This document shows, in pieces, positions 1 through 7,326 of a stretch of 8,858 nucleotides of DNA. Every line of letters begins with the position of its first letter. Within the stretch, counting starts at the first letter, position 1. Source of the DNA: an uncultured Clostridia bacterium. Its GTDB lineage: Bacteria > Bacillota > Clostridia > Lachnospirales > Lachnospiraceae. The stretch is taken from NCBI GenBank assembly GCA_947178045.1, contig CAMWWR010000049.1, forward strand, positions 1-8,858, read 5' to 3'. Position numbers and translations under genes: made by a program. The notes beneath the pieces are model-generated. The model was not told the origin of the DNA, did no database searches, and saw only the letters and a list, made by a program, of their open reading frames with translations.

Positions 1-71
1 GGAAACAGCCGCAGGCCGTCCCGGACGGCGGCGCGGCGCAGGATCGATCGGTCGGAATGGAGCGTTTATGA
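1..71 (+). CDS. 3' end of an unidentified upstream gene (partial)
   Basis: The frame whose first full codon is at base 3 is open from the window edge to a TGA at 69-71. It gives about 22 residues of Pro/Gly/Ala/Arg-rich tail ending in MERL. The stop overlaps the ATG at 68 of the next gene as ATGA, the usual layout of translationally coupled operon neighbours, and this is the main reason for calling it real. No domain is visible, so no function is proposed. Frame 2 is also open from the edge into the next gene, so the alternative is that this frame is non-coding and the 47-residue gene is the tail of a longer protein. Confidence 0.35.
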   Translation, partial: KQPQAVPDGGAAQDRSVGMERL

Positions 72-211
72 TAAATTTTGAGAGGGAGCTTGCAAAATAT
101 CAGCCGAGCCTGGAGATTGACGAGGCGGAGGAGGCAATTTACAAGAATGATCTGACAGACATCTCGGACATTATCGACAAGATACTCAAGGAGAAGAAAA
201 AGCGCCAGTGA
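68..211 (+). CDS. Small acidic protein of 47 residues, unknown function
   Basis: An ATG at 68 preceded by GGAG at 59-62 (five-base spacer) opens a 47-codon frame ending in TGA at 209-211. The product starts MINFERELAKYQPSLEIDEA. It is rich in Glu, Asp and Ile, has no Cys, membrane segment or signal peptide, and ends in a basic tail (KEKKKRQ). The composition suggests one or two amphipathic helices, perhaps an adaptor or small partner protein, but no family is recognised. The ATGA overlap with the preceding reading frame argues for an operon with the gene to the left. The zinc-ribbon/TPR gene follows after about 100 bases. Frame 2 stays open to the window edge, so an N-terminal extension beyond the edge cannot be excluded. 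Confidence 0.6.
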   Translation: MINFERELAKYQPSLEIDEAEEAIYKNDLTDISDIIDKILKEKKKRQ

Positions 212-242
212 GCTGATTGTAAGCGGGTCAGCACACCGGTTC

Positions 243-259
243 CGCCGGGAGTACCGGCG
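243..259 (+). other. Short GC-rich hairpin between genes
   Basis: CGCCGG (243-248) and CCGGCG (254-259) form a perfect 6-bp stem with a five-base loop, about 30 bases after the stop of the 47-residue gene. No T-run follows, so it is not a canonical intrinsic terminator. It may be an mRNA-stabilising or processing hairpin. GC-rich DNA makes such stems common, so the call is weak. Confidence 0.3.
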
Positions 260-287
260 CATACAAAGGGGAATTAAAGAAATTGCA

Positions 288-303
288 ATGCCGCGAAGCG
301 GCG
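288..303 (+). repeat. ATGCCGC-N3-GCGGCG hairpin, copy in the TPR gene leader
   Basis: GCCGC (290-294), loop GAA, GCGGC (298-302) make a 5-bp GC stem. The 16-base string has the same ATGCCGC...GCGGCG frame as sites at 4883-4899 and 7379-7394, and on the minus strand the 13-base core is identical to that of the 7381-7393 copy. Unlike those two sites it has no matching outer stem. It contains the first possible ATG of the downstream gene (288), which argues that this ATG belongs to an untranslated leader and is not the true start. Confidence 0.5.
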
Positions 304-308
304 GAATG

Positions 309-313
309 AGAGG
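309..313 (+). promoter_or_regulatory. Ribosome-binding site favouring the start at 318
   Basis: AGAGG at 309-313 lies four bases before the ATG at 318. The earlier in-frame ATG at 288 has its nearest purine-rich site (AAAGGGGA, 265-272) 15 bases away, too far, and sits inside a hairpin. The ATG at 306 has no clear site. This supports translation beginning MICPRCG. The spacing is on the short side, so 288 remains possible. Confidence 0.5.
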
Positions 314-317
314 AAAT

Positions 318-1724
318 ATGATATGTCCAAGATGCGGCGAGAGGGTTCCGGAGAACAGAAGCTATTGTGAATCCTGCGGGGCCGATCTGACGGCGTACCG
401 GAAGATTATGCGCCTTTCAAACAGCTTTTACAACAAGGGCCTGGAGCGGGCCAGGGTGCGCGATCTGAGCGGGGCCGTTCAGTTTTTGAAGAAAAGCCTC
501 GGGATGAACAAGCGGAACACGGAGGCGAGAAATCTGCTTGGGCTTGTTTTCTTCGAGATGGGGGAAACGGTGGCGGCGCTCGGCGAGTGGGTCGTCAGCA
601 AGCACTTTCAGCCGGAGGATAACCGGGCGGACGACTATATGGAACAGGTTCAGGGCAATCCGGCGAAGCTGGACGCGATGAACCAGGCCATCAAAAAATA
701 CAATATGGCGCTTGAGTCGGCAAAGCAGGGCGGCGACGATCTCGCGATCCTGCAGCTGAAAAAGGCGGTCAGCCTGCATCCGAATTTTATCCGGGCAAGG
801 CAGCTTCTGGCGCTTTTGTATCTGCGCGCCGGCGAGCGGGAGCGCGCGAAAAAGCAACTGATGTTCGCCGCGCAGAAGGATGTGGGGAGCACCACGACCC
901 TGCGCTATCTGCAGGAGCTTGCGGAGCCGGCCTCCGAGGAGCACGGCGAGGAGGAAGAAGAGCCGGCGGCTGCCGAAGGAACGGTTCGGATCTCGCCGGA
1001 GAGCAACTATACGGAGGACAAACCGAATGTTATGGCGTGGATCACGCTGGTCGTGGGAGCGCTTCTTGGCGTGCTGGTATCCTTTTTCCTGATCGTGCCG
1101 ACCGCGCGCAAAAATATCCGCGCCGAGTTTGACAAGCAGCAGCTCGATTACAGCAGTGAGCTGAGGATCAAGGAAGCGGCGATCACCTCGCTCGAGAAGG
1201 AGTCGGAGCTCTGGCAGAAAAAATACGAGGAGACGGCGCGGGAGCTGGCGGGCATCGTGATACCGGAATATGATGAGCACGCCTACGATACCCTTTTTCA
1301 GGCGCTCACGACCTGGCATGCGCTGTCGCAGCAGGAGGAACCGGGCGCGGACGAGCTGCTTGCGCTGGCGGCGGAGCTCGGCACGGTGGAGCCGGAGCGG
1401 CTGAAAAACACGGATGCGGCCGCTTTATATCAAAAGCTGAGAACGCAGGTATACGGGCAGATTGCGGAGCCGGCATATCGGACGGGGCGGGACTTTTATT
1501 CCGACAAGGACTATGAGCAGGCAGTACCGTATTTGCAGACGGCCTACGATTACGGGCGGCGGGATGACCGCTGCTGCTATTATCTCGGAAGATCGTATCA
1601 GGGCATCAAAAGGTATGAGGAGGCGGCGGTCTATTACCGGCTGCTGCTGGAGCAATATCCGGAATCTTCCTTTGCGGGCTATGCGGCAACGCGCCTGGAG
1701 GAGATGGGGATGAGCGGTGATTAG
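318..1724 (+). CDS. Zinc-ribbon, TPR and single-membrane-segment protein
   Basis: 468 residues from ATG 318 (478 if ATG 288 were used). Seen in order: an N-terminal zinc ribbon with two CxxC pairs (Cys3/Cys6 and Cys17/Cys20); a helical TPR-like block at about 28-105 and another at about 122-200; a strongly acidic linker at about 203-217; one hydrophobic segment at about 240-260; a probable coiled coil at about 266-312; and C-terminal TPR repeats at about 385-466 (YxxGRxFYSDKDYEQAVPYL type). TPR domains bind proteins and the ribbon probably binds zinc structurally, so an assembly or scaffold role at the membrane is inferred; no enzymatic motif is seen. No signal peptide is present, so the zinc ribbon should be cytoplasmic, yet the basic residues flank the membrane segment on its C-terminal side, which makes topology uncertain. 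The gene stands just before the spoIIA operon but is separated from it by a terminator. It is not a recognised sporulation gene. Confidence 0.85.
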   Translation: MICPRCGERVPENRSYCESCGADLTAYRKIMRLSNSFYNKGLERARVRDLSGAVQFLKKSLGMNKRNTEARNLLGLVFFEMGETVAALGEWVVSKHFQPEDNRADDYMEQVQGNPAKLDAMNQAIKKYNMALESAKQGGDDLAILQLKKAVSLHPNFIRARQLLALLYLRAGERERAKKQLMFAAQKDVGSTTTLRYLQELAEPASEEHGEEEEEPAAAEGTVRISPESNYTEDKPNVMAWITLVVGALLGVLVSFFLIVPTARKNIRAEFDKQQLDYSSELRIKEAAITSLEKESELWQKKYEETARELAGIVIPEYDEHAYDTLFQALTTWHALSQQEEPGADELLALAAELGTVEPERLKNTDAAALYQKLRTQVYGQIAEPAYRTGRDFYSDKDYEQAVPYLQTAYDYGRRDDRCCYYLGRSYQGIKRYEEAAVYYRLLLEQYPESSFAGYAATRLEEMGMSGD

Positions 1725-1750
1725 ATACGGAGGAAAAATCGGAAAACGGC

Positions 1751-1785
1751 AAAAGAGGACAGCATTTCTGCTGGACTCTTTTTTT
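1751..1785 (+). terminator. Intrinsic terminator of the zinc-ribbon/TPR gene
   Basis: AAAAGAG (1751-1757) pairs with CTCTTTT (1776-1782), and CAGCA (1760-1764) pairs with TGCTG (1769-1773) around a TTTC loop. The two stems are separated by a symmetric GA/GA internal step that can form tandem sheared G-A pairs. A run of seven T (1779-1785) closes it. It begins 26 bases after the TAG of the TPR gene and ends 45 bases before the spoIIAA start, so the spoIIA operon should have its own promoter. Confidence 0.75.
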
Positions 1786-1819
1786 GCGGCCGACATGGAT
1801 TTCCAAAATAAACCAAATC

Positions 1820-1825
1820 AGGAGG
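1820..1825 (+). promoter_or_regulatory. Ribosome-binding site that sets the spoIIAA start
   Basis: A perfect AGGAGG lies five bases before the ATG at 1831. The reading frame is open further upstream to 1717, but that stretch runs through the terminator hairpin and its T-run, so the longer start is rejected. Confidence 0.85.
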
Positions 1826-1830
1826 CTATC

Positions 1831-2199
1831 ATGGAAGGCAAAACAGGAAGGGAAACGGCGGTCTGCGAAAGAAACGGGCAGGTGCTTATCATCACGCCGG
1901 AGTGCGAGCTGGATCATCACTGCGCACTGCAGGTGCGCGGGGAGGCCGACCGGATGATCGACGGAGGGGAAATAGCACATCTGCTTTTTGATTTTTCAAA
2001 GCTCAGGTTTATGGACAGCTCCGGAATCGGCGTTATTATGGGGCGCTACAAGAAGGTTATTTTTCAGGGGGGAAGAATTGCGTGCTGTGGCGTGGGCAGG
2101 GAGGTGGATCGGATTCTGACCGTGTCCGGTCTGTACCGCATCATGCCGTGCTATCCGGGGAGAGAGGAAGCGCTGCGCGCATTAAAGGAGGGGAAGTAA
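1831..2199 (+). CDS. spoIIAA: Anti-sigma F factor antagonist SpoIIAA (STAS domain)
   Basis: 122 residues, close to the 117 of Bacillus subtilis SpoIIAA. The protein is a single STAS domain. The diagnostic phosphorylation loop is FMDSSGIGVIMGRYK at residues 60-74, with Ser63 equivalent to Ser58 of the B. subtilis protein. Other family landmarks are the early ELDHH (26-30) and the late VSGLYRIM. In the known system, unphosphorylated SpoIIAA binds the anti-sigma factor SpoIIAB and releases sigma F; SpoIIAB inactivates it by phosphorylating this serine, and the membrane phosphatase SpoIIE reactivates it in the forespore. The stop TAA is one base from the spoIIAB ATG, so the two are translationally coupled. 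No clear sigma H or sigma A promoter was found in the 45 bases after the preceding terminator. Confidence 0.95.
   Translation: MEGKTGRETAVCERNGQVLIITPECELDHHCALQVRGEADRMIDGGEIAHLLFDFSKLRFMDSSGIGVIMGRYKKVIFQGGRIACCGVGREVDRILTVSGLYRIMPCYPGREEALRALKEGK
2186..2191 (+). promoter_or_regulatory. Ribosome-binding site that sets the long SpoIIAB start
   Basis: AGGAGG inside the end of spoIIAA, nine bases before the ATG at 2201. It fixes the start of an unusually long SpoIIAB. Between residue 17 and the conserved core (about residue 63) there is no in-frame ATG, GTG or TTG that could give the usual short protein. Confidence 0.8.
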
Positions 2200-2200
2200 A

Positions 2201-2815
2201 ATGGAAGAATTTCAGGGAGTGATAAGCAGAGCCGGAGAAAAGAGGGTGATTTTCGGGACCGGGGGCATCGGCGGCGCGGCAGCGGACGGAGAAGGAAAAC
2301 GGGAGGAGCGTGGAAGCGGCCCGGCGAGCCGGAGGGAAAGTCTGACGGGTCAGGAGGGAGGCCCGGCGGAGCGCGCGCTGGAGAGAAATGAGGTCGCAAT
2401 CGAGTTCGGCGCACAGTCGCGCAACGAGAGCTTTGCCCGGATGGTGGCGGCGGCGTACGCCGCACAGCTCAACCCGACGCTGGAGGAGATTTCGGATATC
2501 AAGACCGCGGTTTCCGAGGCGGTTACAAACGCGGTCATTCACGGCTACAACGGGCGGAACGGCACCGTGCGGATGAAGCTCGCGCTCGCCGAGAGCGAGG
2601 TGCTGATCGAGATCACGGATTACGGCAGAGGCATGGAAAATGTGCTGCTCGCCATGGAGCCGATGTACACGACCCGGGCGGATATGGAGCGCTCCGGCAT
2701 GGGCTTTGCGTTTATGGAGGCGTTCATGGACGAGCTGGAGGTGCGCTCTGCTCCGGGGCGCGGCACGGTGGTGCGGATGAGAAAAAGAATTGCGCCGATG
2801 GCCCGGGAAGAATAA
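2201..2815 (+). CDS. spoIIAB: Anti-sigma F factor and SpoIIAA kinase SpoIIAB, N-terminally extended
   Basis: 204 residues, against about 146 in B. subtilis. Residues from about 63 onward match the family: QSRNESFARM near the sigma-binding helix; the GHKL ATPase N-box EAVTNAVIHGY (Glu106, Asn110); G1 box DYGRGM (140-145); and the ATP-lid region TTRADMERSGMGF (157-169). The enzyme phosphorylates SpoIIAA with ATP, and with bound nucleotide it holds sigma F inactive in the predivisional cell and mother cell. The first 62 residues are an extra Gly/Arg/Glu-rich, low-complexity stretch without a recognised fold. The strong ribosome-binding site and lack of an alternative start indicate that it is translated. 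All nucleotide-binding motifs are intact, so the protein should be active. The stop TAA overlaps the ribosome-binding site of sigF. A frameshift or assembly artefact in the extension is possible but not indicated. Confidence 0.93.
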   Translation: MEEFQGVISRAGEKRVIFGTGGIGGAAADGEGKREERGSGPASRRESLTGQEGGPAERALERNEVAIEFGAQSRNESFARMVAAAYAAQLNPTLEEISDIKTAVSEAVTNAVIHGYNGRNGTVRMKLALAESEVLIEITDYGRGMENVLLAMEPMYTTRADMERSGMGFAFMEAFMDELEVRSAPGRGTVVRMRKRIAPMAREE

Positions 2816-2820
2816 GGAGG
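2814..2820 (+). promoter_or_regulatory. Ribosome-binding site for the GTG start of sigF
   Basis: AAGGAGG (2814-2820) overlaps the spoIIAB stop codon TAA (2813-2815) and sits seven bases before the GTG at 2828. It supports the GTG start and translational coupling to spoIIAB. Confidence 0.85.
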
Positions 2821-2827
2821 GCGGACC

Positions 2828-3586
2828 GTGGATCAGCTTCAACTGCTTTGGCGATGCAAACAGGGGGATGAAGCGGCGAGGGAACAAATGATTACCGACA
2901 ACATCGGGCTGGTCTGGAGTATTGTCCGGCGTTTTGAGGGAAGGGGCTATGAGGCAGAGGATCTGTTTCAGATCGGATCCATCGGGCTGATGAAAGCAAT
3001 CGATAAATTTGATCTGAGCTTTGAGGTACAGTTTTCTACTTACGCAGTGCCGATGATTACCGGGGAGATCAAGCGCTTCCTGCGGGATGACGGCCTGGTG
3101 AAGGTGTCGCGCACCATGAAGGAGAATGCCTGGAAGATCCGGCAGGTATCGGAGCGGCTGGAAAAGCAGCTGGGCAGGGCGGCCACCCTCGAGGAAATCG
3201 CCGCGGCCGCGGAGCTGCGCCGGGAGGATGTCGTCATGGCGCTGGAGGCGGGAGCTGAGGTGGAATCAATCTACCGCACGGTTTACCAGGGTGACGGCAG
3301 CGAAATCTACCTTGTGGATCAGGTGGTTCAGGGGAGCAGCGGCGGCGCAGGTGAGCTGTCCGGCAGGGGGCATTCCGGGGATCCGGAGAAGGAGACCCTG
3401 CTGAACCATATTCTGCTGGAGCAGCTGCTGGACGACCTGCCGGAGCAGGAGCAGCACCTGCTGCACCTGCGGTATTTTGAGGAGCGGACGCAGAGCGAGG
3501 TGGCCGCTGAGCTCGGAATCAGCCAGGTGCAGGTGTCCCGGCTGGAGAAAAGAATCCTTTTAAAGCTGCGGGCTGCCATGACATAG
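2828..3586 (+). CDS. sigF: RNA polymerase sporulation sigma factor F
   Basis: 252 residues starting at GTG, about the length of B. subtilis sigma F (255). Region 2 is highly conserved: NIGLVWSIV, GYEAEDLFQIGSIGLMKAID (40-59), then FSTYAVPMITGEIKRFLRDD (69-88), covering core binding and -10 recognition. Region 3 follows from VKVSRTMKEN (about 91-165). Region 4 (about 196-248) contains the helix-turn-helix TQSEVAAELGISQVQVSRLE (221-240) for -35 recognition. Sigma F directs the first forespore-specific transcription and is held by SpoIIAB until SpoIIAA frees it. The linker between regions 3 and 4 (about 167-188) is Gly/Ser-rich and roughly 15 residues longer than in B. subtilis sigma F, as judged from memory. 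The spoIIAA-spoIIAB-sigF order identifies it over sigma G or sigma B. No intrinsic terminator follows the TAG. Confidence 0.95.
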   Translation: MDQLQLLWRCKQGDEAAREQMITDNIGLVWSIVRRFEGRGYEAEDLFQIGSIGLMKAIDKFDLSFEVQFSTYAVPMITGEIKRFLRDDGLVKVSRTMKENAWKIRQVSERLEKQLGRAATLEEIAAAAELRREDVVMALEAGAEVESIYRTVYQGDGSEIYLVDQVVQGSSGGAGELSGRGHSGDPEKETLLNHILLEQLLDDLPEQEQHLLHLRYFEERTQSEVAAELGISQVQVSRLEKRILLKLRAAMT

Positions 3587-3621
3587 GGACGAATGGCGGA
3601 AGCATTTGCCACTGTCGTCCC
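3586..3621. other. Hairpin at the convergent sigF / GH18 junction
   Basis: GGGACGA (3586-3592, starting on the last base of the sigF stop) pairs perfectly with TCGTCCC (3615-3621). An inner TGGC/GCCA stem (3594-3597 with 3608-3611) extends it. No T-run follows on either strand, so it is not a standard intrinsic terminator. It may protect 3' ends or act with a termination factor. Its right arm lies inside the parC-like fragment. Confidence 0.5.
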
Positions 3622-3664
3622 GAATTCAGTGGAAACCTTTGAGGCGGACGGGAAATATTTTTCG
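3602..3664 (+). pseudogene. Fragment of a parC/gyrA-type gene 3' end (inverted copy of the parC tail)
   Basis: Read on the plus strand, 21 codons encode a peptide with the core [17 protein letters not shown]. This matches residues 707-727 of the ParC encoded on the minus strand (5083 down to 5021) at 18 of 21 residues and 54 of 63 bases. Six of the nine base differences are at third codon positions, and seven are G/C to A/T relative to parC. Homology ends at 3664, one base short of the GH18 stop codon triplet, and fades to the left of 3602. It has no start, no catalytic region and is far too short to function as a topoisomerase; it is a remnant or a partial duplication. Confidence 0.75.
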
Positions 3665-3665
3665 C

Positions 3666-4796
3666 TCAGCGGATCCAGAATGTGCCGGACATCAAAAGCC
3701 AGCCGGGCAGATTCGGGCGCATCAGCTGCCATACGCCGGCCCCGGCCAGGCCGTATTCGGAGATCAGCCCGAATTTGGCCTGGTAGCTCCGCACATCCTC
3801 GAACCAGACCTCATGCTGCTCGCCGTCCCTTGTGTAGGTGAACCACGGCGTCTGCGCCGTCGTATCGTAACGGATTTCTGCATTGTTTTCGATAGCGATC
3901 TGAATGGCCTGCAGATTCCCGATGGAGGTTGCCTTTGTCGTTCCGGGAACGTGGGGGAGCGGCCAGTCGTAGCCGTAGTTCGGGATGCCGAGATGAATCT
4001 TTTCGGCCGGGATGCGCGTGAGCGCGTACTCGACAACCTGGCGGACCTTGTTGACGGGGGCGACGGCCATCGGAACGCTGTATGTATATCCCCACTCATA
4101 AGTCATCAGCAGCACGAAATCGGCCGCCGCGCCGAGCAGTGCATAGTCCTTGCCCTCGTACAGAAGTCCCGGCTGGTTGTCGGAGGTTTTTGGAGCGAGG
4201 GCGACTGAGACGCGGTAGCCGATGGCATTTACGGCGATGCGCAGCTGGCGGACAAAGTCGGCGAAGGCGACGCGGTCTGACGGAAGAATATACTCAAAAT
4301 CAACGTCGACGCCCTGCATGCCGTTCTCCTCCAGATAGCGCACAATCTCTCCGATCAGGCGGGAGACGGCGTCCGGATTCTGGACGAGCCCCGAGATCAG
4401 GTTGTTGTTGAAGGTGCCGGACGCGTCGATGGGAGTCAGCGTCATGACCGGGCGCGCGCCGTAATCGTTCGCGAGGGAGATCAGGCGGTCATCGCCCTGG
4501 GCGGGAGGGATGAGCTGGCCATCCGTGGTAAAGCCGTAGGAGAAAATGTTCAGCGCCGTCATGTAGGGCAGCGTCTGGCGCAGCACCTCCTCGCTCGCGT
4601 ACGGATAGGCATAGCCGCCGGTCTCAATGACCGGGCGCGCGGCCTCGCCCTCCGCCGACAACAGCAGCGCCTGTCCGACGACGAGCTGGAACGGGTAGGC
4701 AAGCTGATTGTTATAGATAATCGTGGAGATCGAAAGCTGAAAATCACGGGCGATCGAATTAACCGTATCGCCCGGCTGTACAACATAGATGAGCAT
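3666..4796 (-). CDS. LysM and glycoside hydrolase family 18 protein, spore cortex hydrolase type (SleL/YaaH-like)
   Basis: 376 residues from the ATG at 4796. One LysM peptidoglycan-binding module covers residues 2-46 (IYVVQPGDTVNSIARDF...). A GH18 TIM barrel follows from about 60 to the end, with the catalytic strand motif GVDVDFEYI (162-170); Glu168 is the predicted acid/base. MTYEW (231-235) is a further active-site strand. The first Asp of the classical DxxDxDxE motif is Gln161 here. There is no signal peptide, as in SleL/YaaH enzymes made in the mother cell and held in the spore coat, where they cleave cortex muropeptides during germination. That role is inferred from family resemblance; B. 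subtilis YaaH has two LysM modules, this one has one. A longer in-frame start (GTG at 4865) would run through a terminator hairpin and is rejected. The gene converges on sigF, two genes with different expected cell compartments. Confidence 0.88.
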   Translation of the reverse strand: MLIYVVQPGDTVNSIARDFQLSISTIIYNNQLAYPFQLVVGQALLLSAEGEAARPVIETGGYAYPYASEEVLRQTLPYMTALNIFSYGFTTDGQLIPPAQGDDRLISLANDYGARPVMTLTPIDASGTFNNNLISGLVQNPDAVSRLIGEIVRYLEENGMQGVDVDFEYILPSDRVAFADFVRQLRIAVNAIGYRVSVALAPKTSDNQPGLLYEGKDYALLGAAADFVLLMTYEWGYTYSVPMAVAPVNKVRQVVEYALTRIPAEKIHLGIPNYGYDWPLPHVPGTTKATSIGNLQAIQIAIENNAEIRYDTTAQTPWFTYTRDGEQHEVWFEDVRSYQAKFGLISEYGLAGAGVWQLMRPNLPGWLLMSGTFWIR

Positions 4797-4799
4797 AAT

Positions 4800-4857
4800 A
4801 AAAAAGCATCCTTCTGACCGTGGTTTTATTACGGTATATGTGAAGGATGCCTTTTTT
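4800..4857. terminator. Two-way intrinsic terminator after parC, overlapping the GH18 leader
   Basis: A-run 4800-4805 and GCATCCTTC (4806-4814) pair with GAAGGATGC (4842-4850) and T-run 4852-4857, with one unpaired C at 4851. An inner ACCGT (4817-4821)/ACGGT (4831-4835) stem fits inside the loop. A and T runs on both sides make it functional in both directions. On the minus strand it would end parC transcripts. On the plus strand it is the first clear stop for any transcript passing beyond sigF. Its minus-strand U-tract ends only three bases before the GH18 start codon. Confidence 0.85.
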
Positions 4858-4861
4858 ATGC
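4835..4861 (-). promoter_or_regulatory. Possible sporulation promoter inside the terminator hairpin
   Basis: On the minus strand GCATA (4861-4857) and CATATA (4840-4835) are separated by 16 bases. They loosely resemble -35 and -10 elements read by sporulation sigma factors of the E/G/K type. A start about 5-10 bases further on would fall in the hairpin loop and give a GH18 mRNA lacking the 5' arm, leaving the GAAGGA ribosome-binding site (4814-4809) free. The match to any one consensus is poor; the placement is the main support. Confidence 0.2.
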
Positions 4862-4867
4862 GCACGC

Positions 4868-4904
4868 CGATGCAGAGGATTTATGCCGCTAAAGCGGCGC
4901 ATCG
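4868..4904. repeat. Structured repeat element downstream of parC (copy A)
   Basis: Outer stem CGATGC (4868-4873) with GCATCG (4899-4904); an 11-base one-sided bulge AGAGGATTTAT (4874-4884); inner stem GCCGC (4885-4889), loop TAAA, GCGGC (4894-4898). The layout, inner stem and bulge match the element at 7363-7401 downstream of parE, while the outer stems differ in sequence but both pair. There is no T-run directly after it on either strand. Confidence 0.6.
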
Positions 4905-4957
4905 CCGTGTTTTACCTGCTGTGCCGCCGTTTTGCCCTCGCCGCGCCGCGCGCTGTT

Positions 4958-7201
<2,244 letters not shown>

Positions 7202-7215
7202 AATGATACCCCGTG

Positions 7216-7238
7216 ATGCCGCAGGCGGGGCTGCGGCG
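7216..7238. repeat. Hairpin just upstream of parC with the ATGCCGC...GCGGCG frame
   Basis: GCCGCAG (7218-7224) pairs with CTGCGGC (7231-7237) across a six-base loop, giving a perfect 7-bp GC stem. With the flanking bases it has the same ATGCCGC and GCGGCG ends as the sites at 288, 4883 and 7379, but a longer centre. In the parC mRNA it would lie about 16 bases before the start codon, near a weak ribosome-binding site, so it could influence translation. Confidence 0.5.
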
Positions 7239-7256
7239 CTGCTCTGCTTATTTGTT

Positions 7257-7274
7257 CGCCCGGTTCGGCGGGCG
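7257..7274. other. GC-rich hairpin in the parE-parC spacer
   Basis: CGCCCG (7257-7262) and CGGGCG (7269-7274) form a perfect 6-bp stem with a six-base loop. No T-run accompanies it. It is one of a row of adjacent hairpins filling the spacer. Confidence 0.45.
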
Positions 7275-7284
7275 TATGTTCCCT

Positions 7285-7326
7285 GCGCTTTGAGAAAGCG
7301 CTGATGAAATCATCGCTTCCTCAAAG
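7285..7326. other. Long imperfect hairpin with an alternative fold in the parE-parC spacer
   Basis: CTTTGAG (7288-7294)/CTCAAAG (7320-7326), AAGCG (7296-7300)/CGCTT (7314-7318) and TGAT (7302-7305)/ATCA (7309-7312) stack into a 16-bp stem broken by two single mismatches, loop GAA. The same bases can instead form a perfect local 7-bp hairpin, GCGCTTT (7285-7291) with AAAGCGC (7295-7301). The two folds exclude each other. No T-run follows. Confidence 0.6.

Noticed and set aside
14..27. GGCCGTCCCGGACG shared with 7086-7100 in parC
   Set aside because: In parC it encodes part of the conserved VRDGLKP motif; a 14-base match in GC-rich DNA is probably chance and has no paired structure or context in common.
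417..1319. Long open frame antisense to the zinc-ribbon/TPR gene
   Set aside because: It mirrors the codon structure of the plus-strand gene, is Arg/Leu-rich, has no recognisable domain and overlaps a well-supported protein.
1725..1820. Sigma H promoter for the spoIIA operon
   Set aside because: AGGAAAAAT near 1731 resembles a -35 element, but no GAAT-type -10 element is found at suitable spacing, so no promoter is called.
1717..1830. Upstream in-frame extension of spoIIAA to ATG 1717
   Set aside because: It would translate through an intrinsic terminator with a seven-T run, and the ATG at 1831 has a perfect AGGAGG.
2240..2375. G-quadruplex potential in the SpoIIAB extension (several GG and GGG runs)
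   Set aside because: The runs are irregular and explained by the Gly/Arg/Glu codons; no clear four-tract GGG motif was found.
2141..2887. Minus-strand open frame across spoIIAA, spoIIAB and sigF
   Set aside because: It is a shadow of three clearly identified genes, with unusual His/Arg composition.
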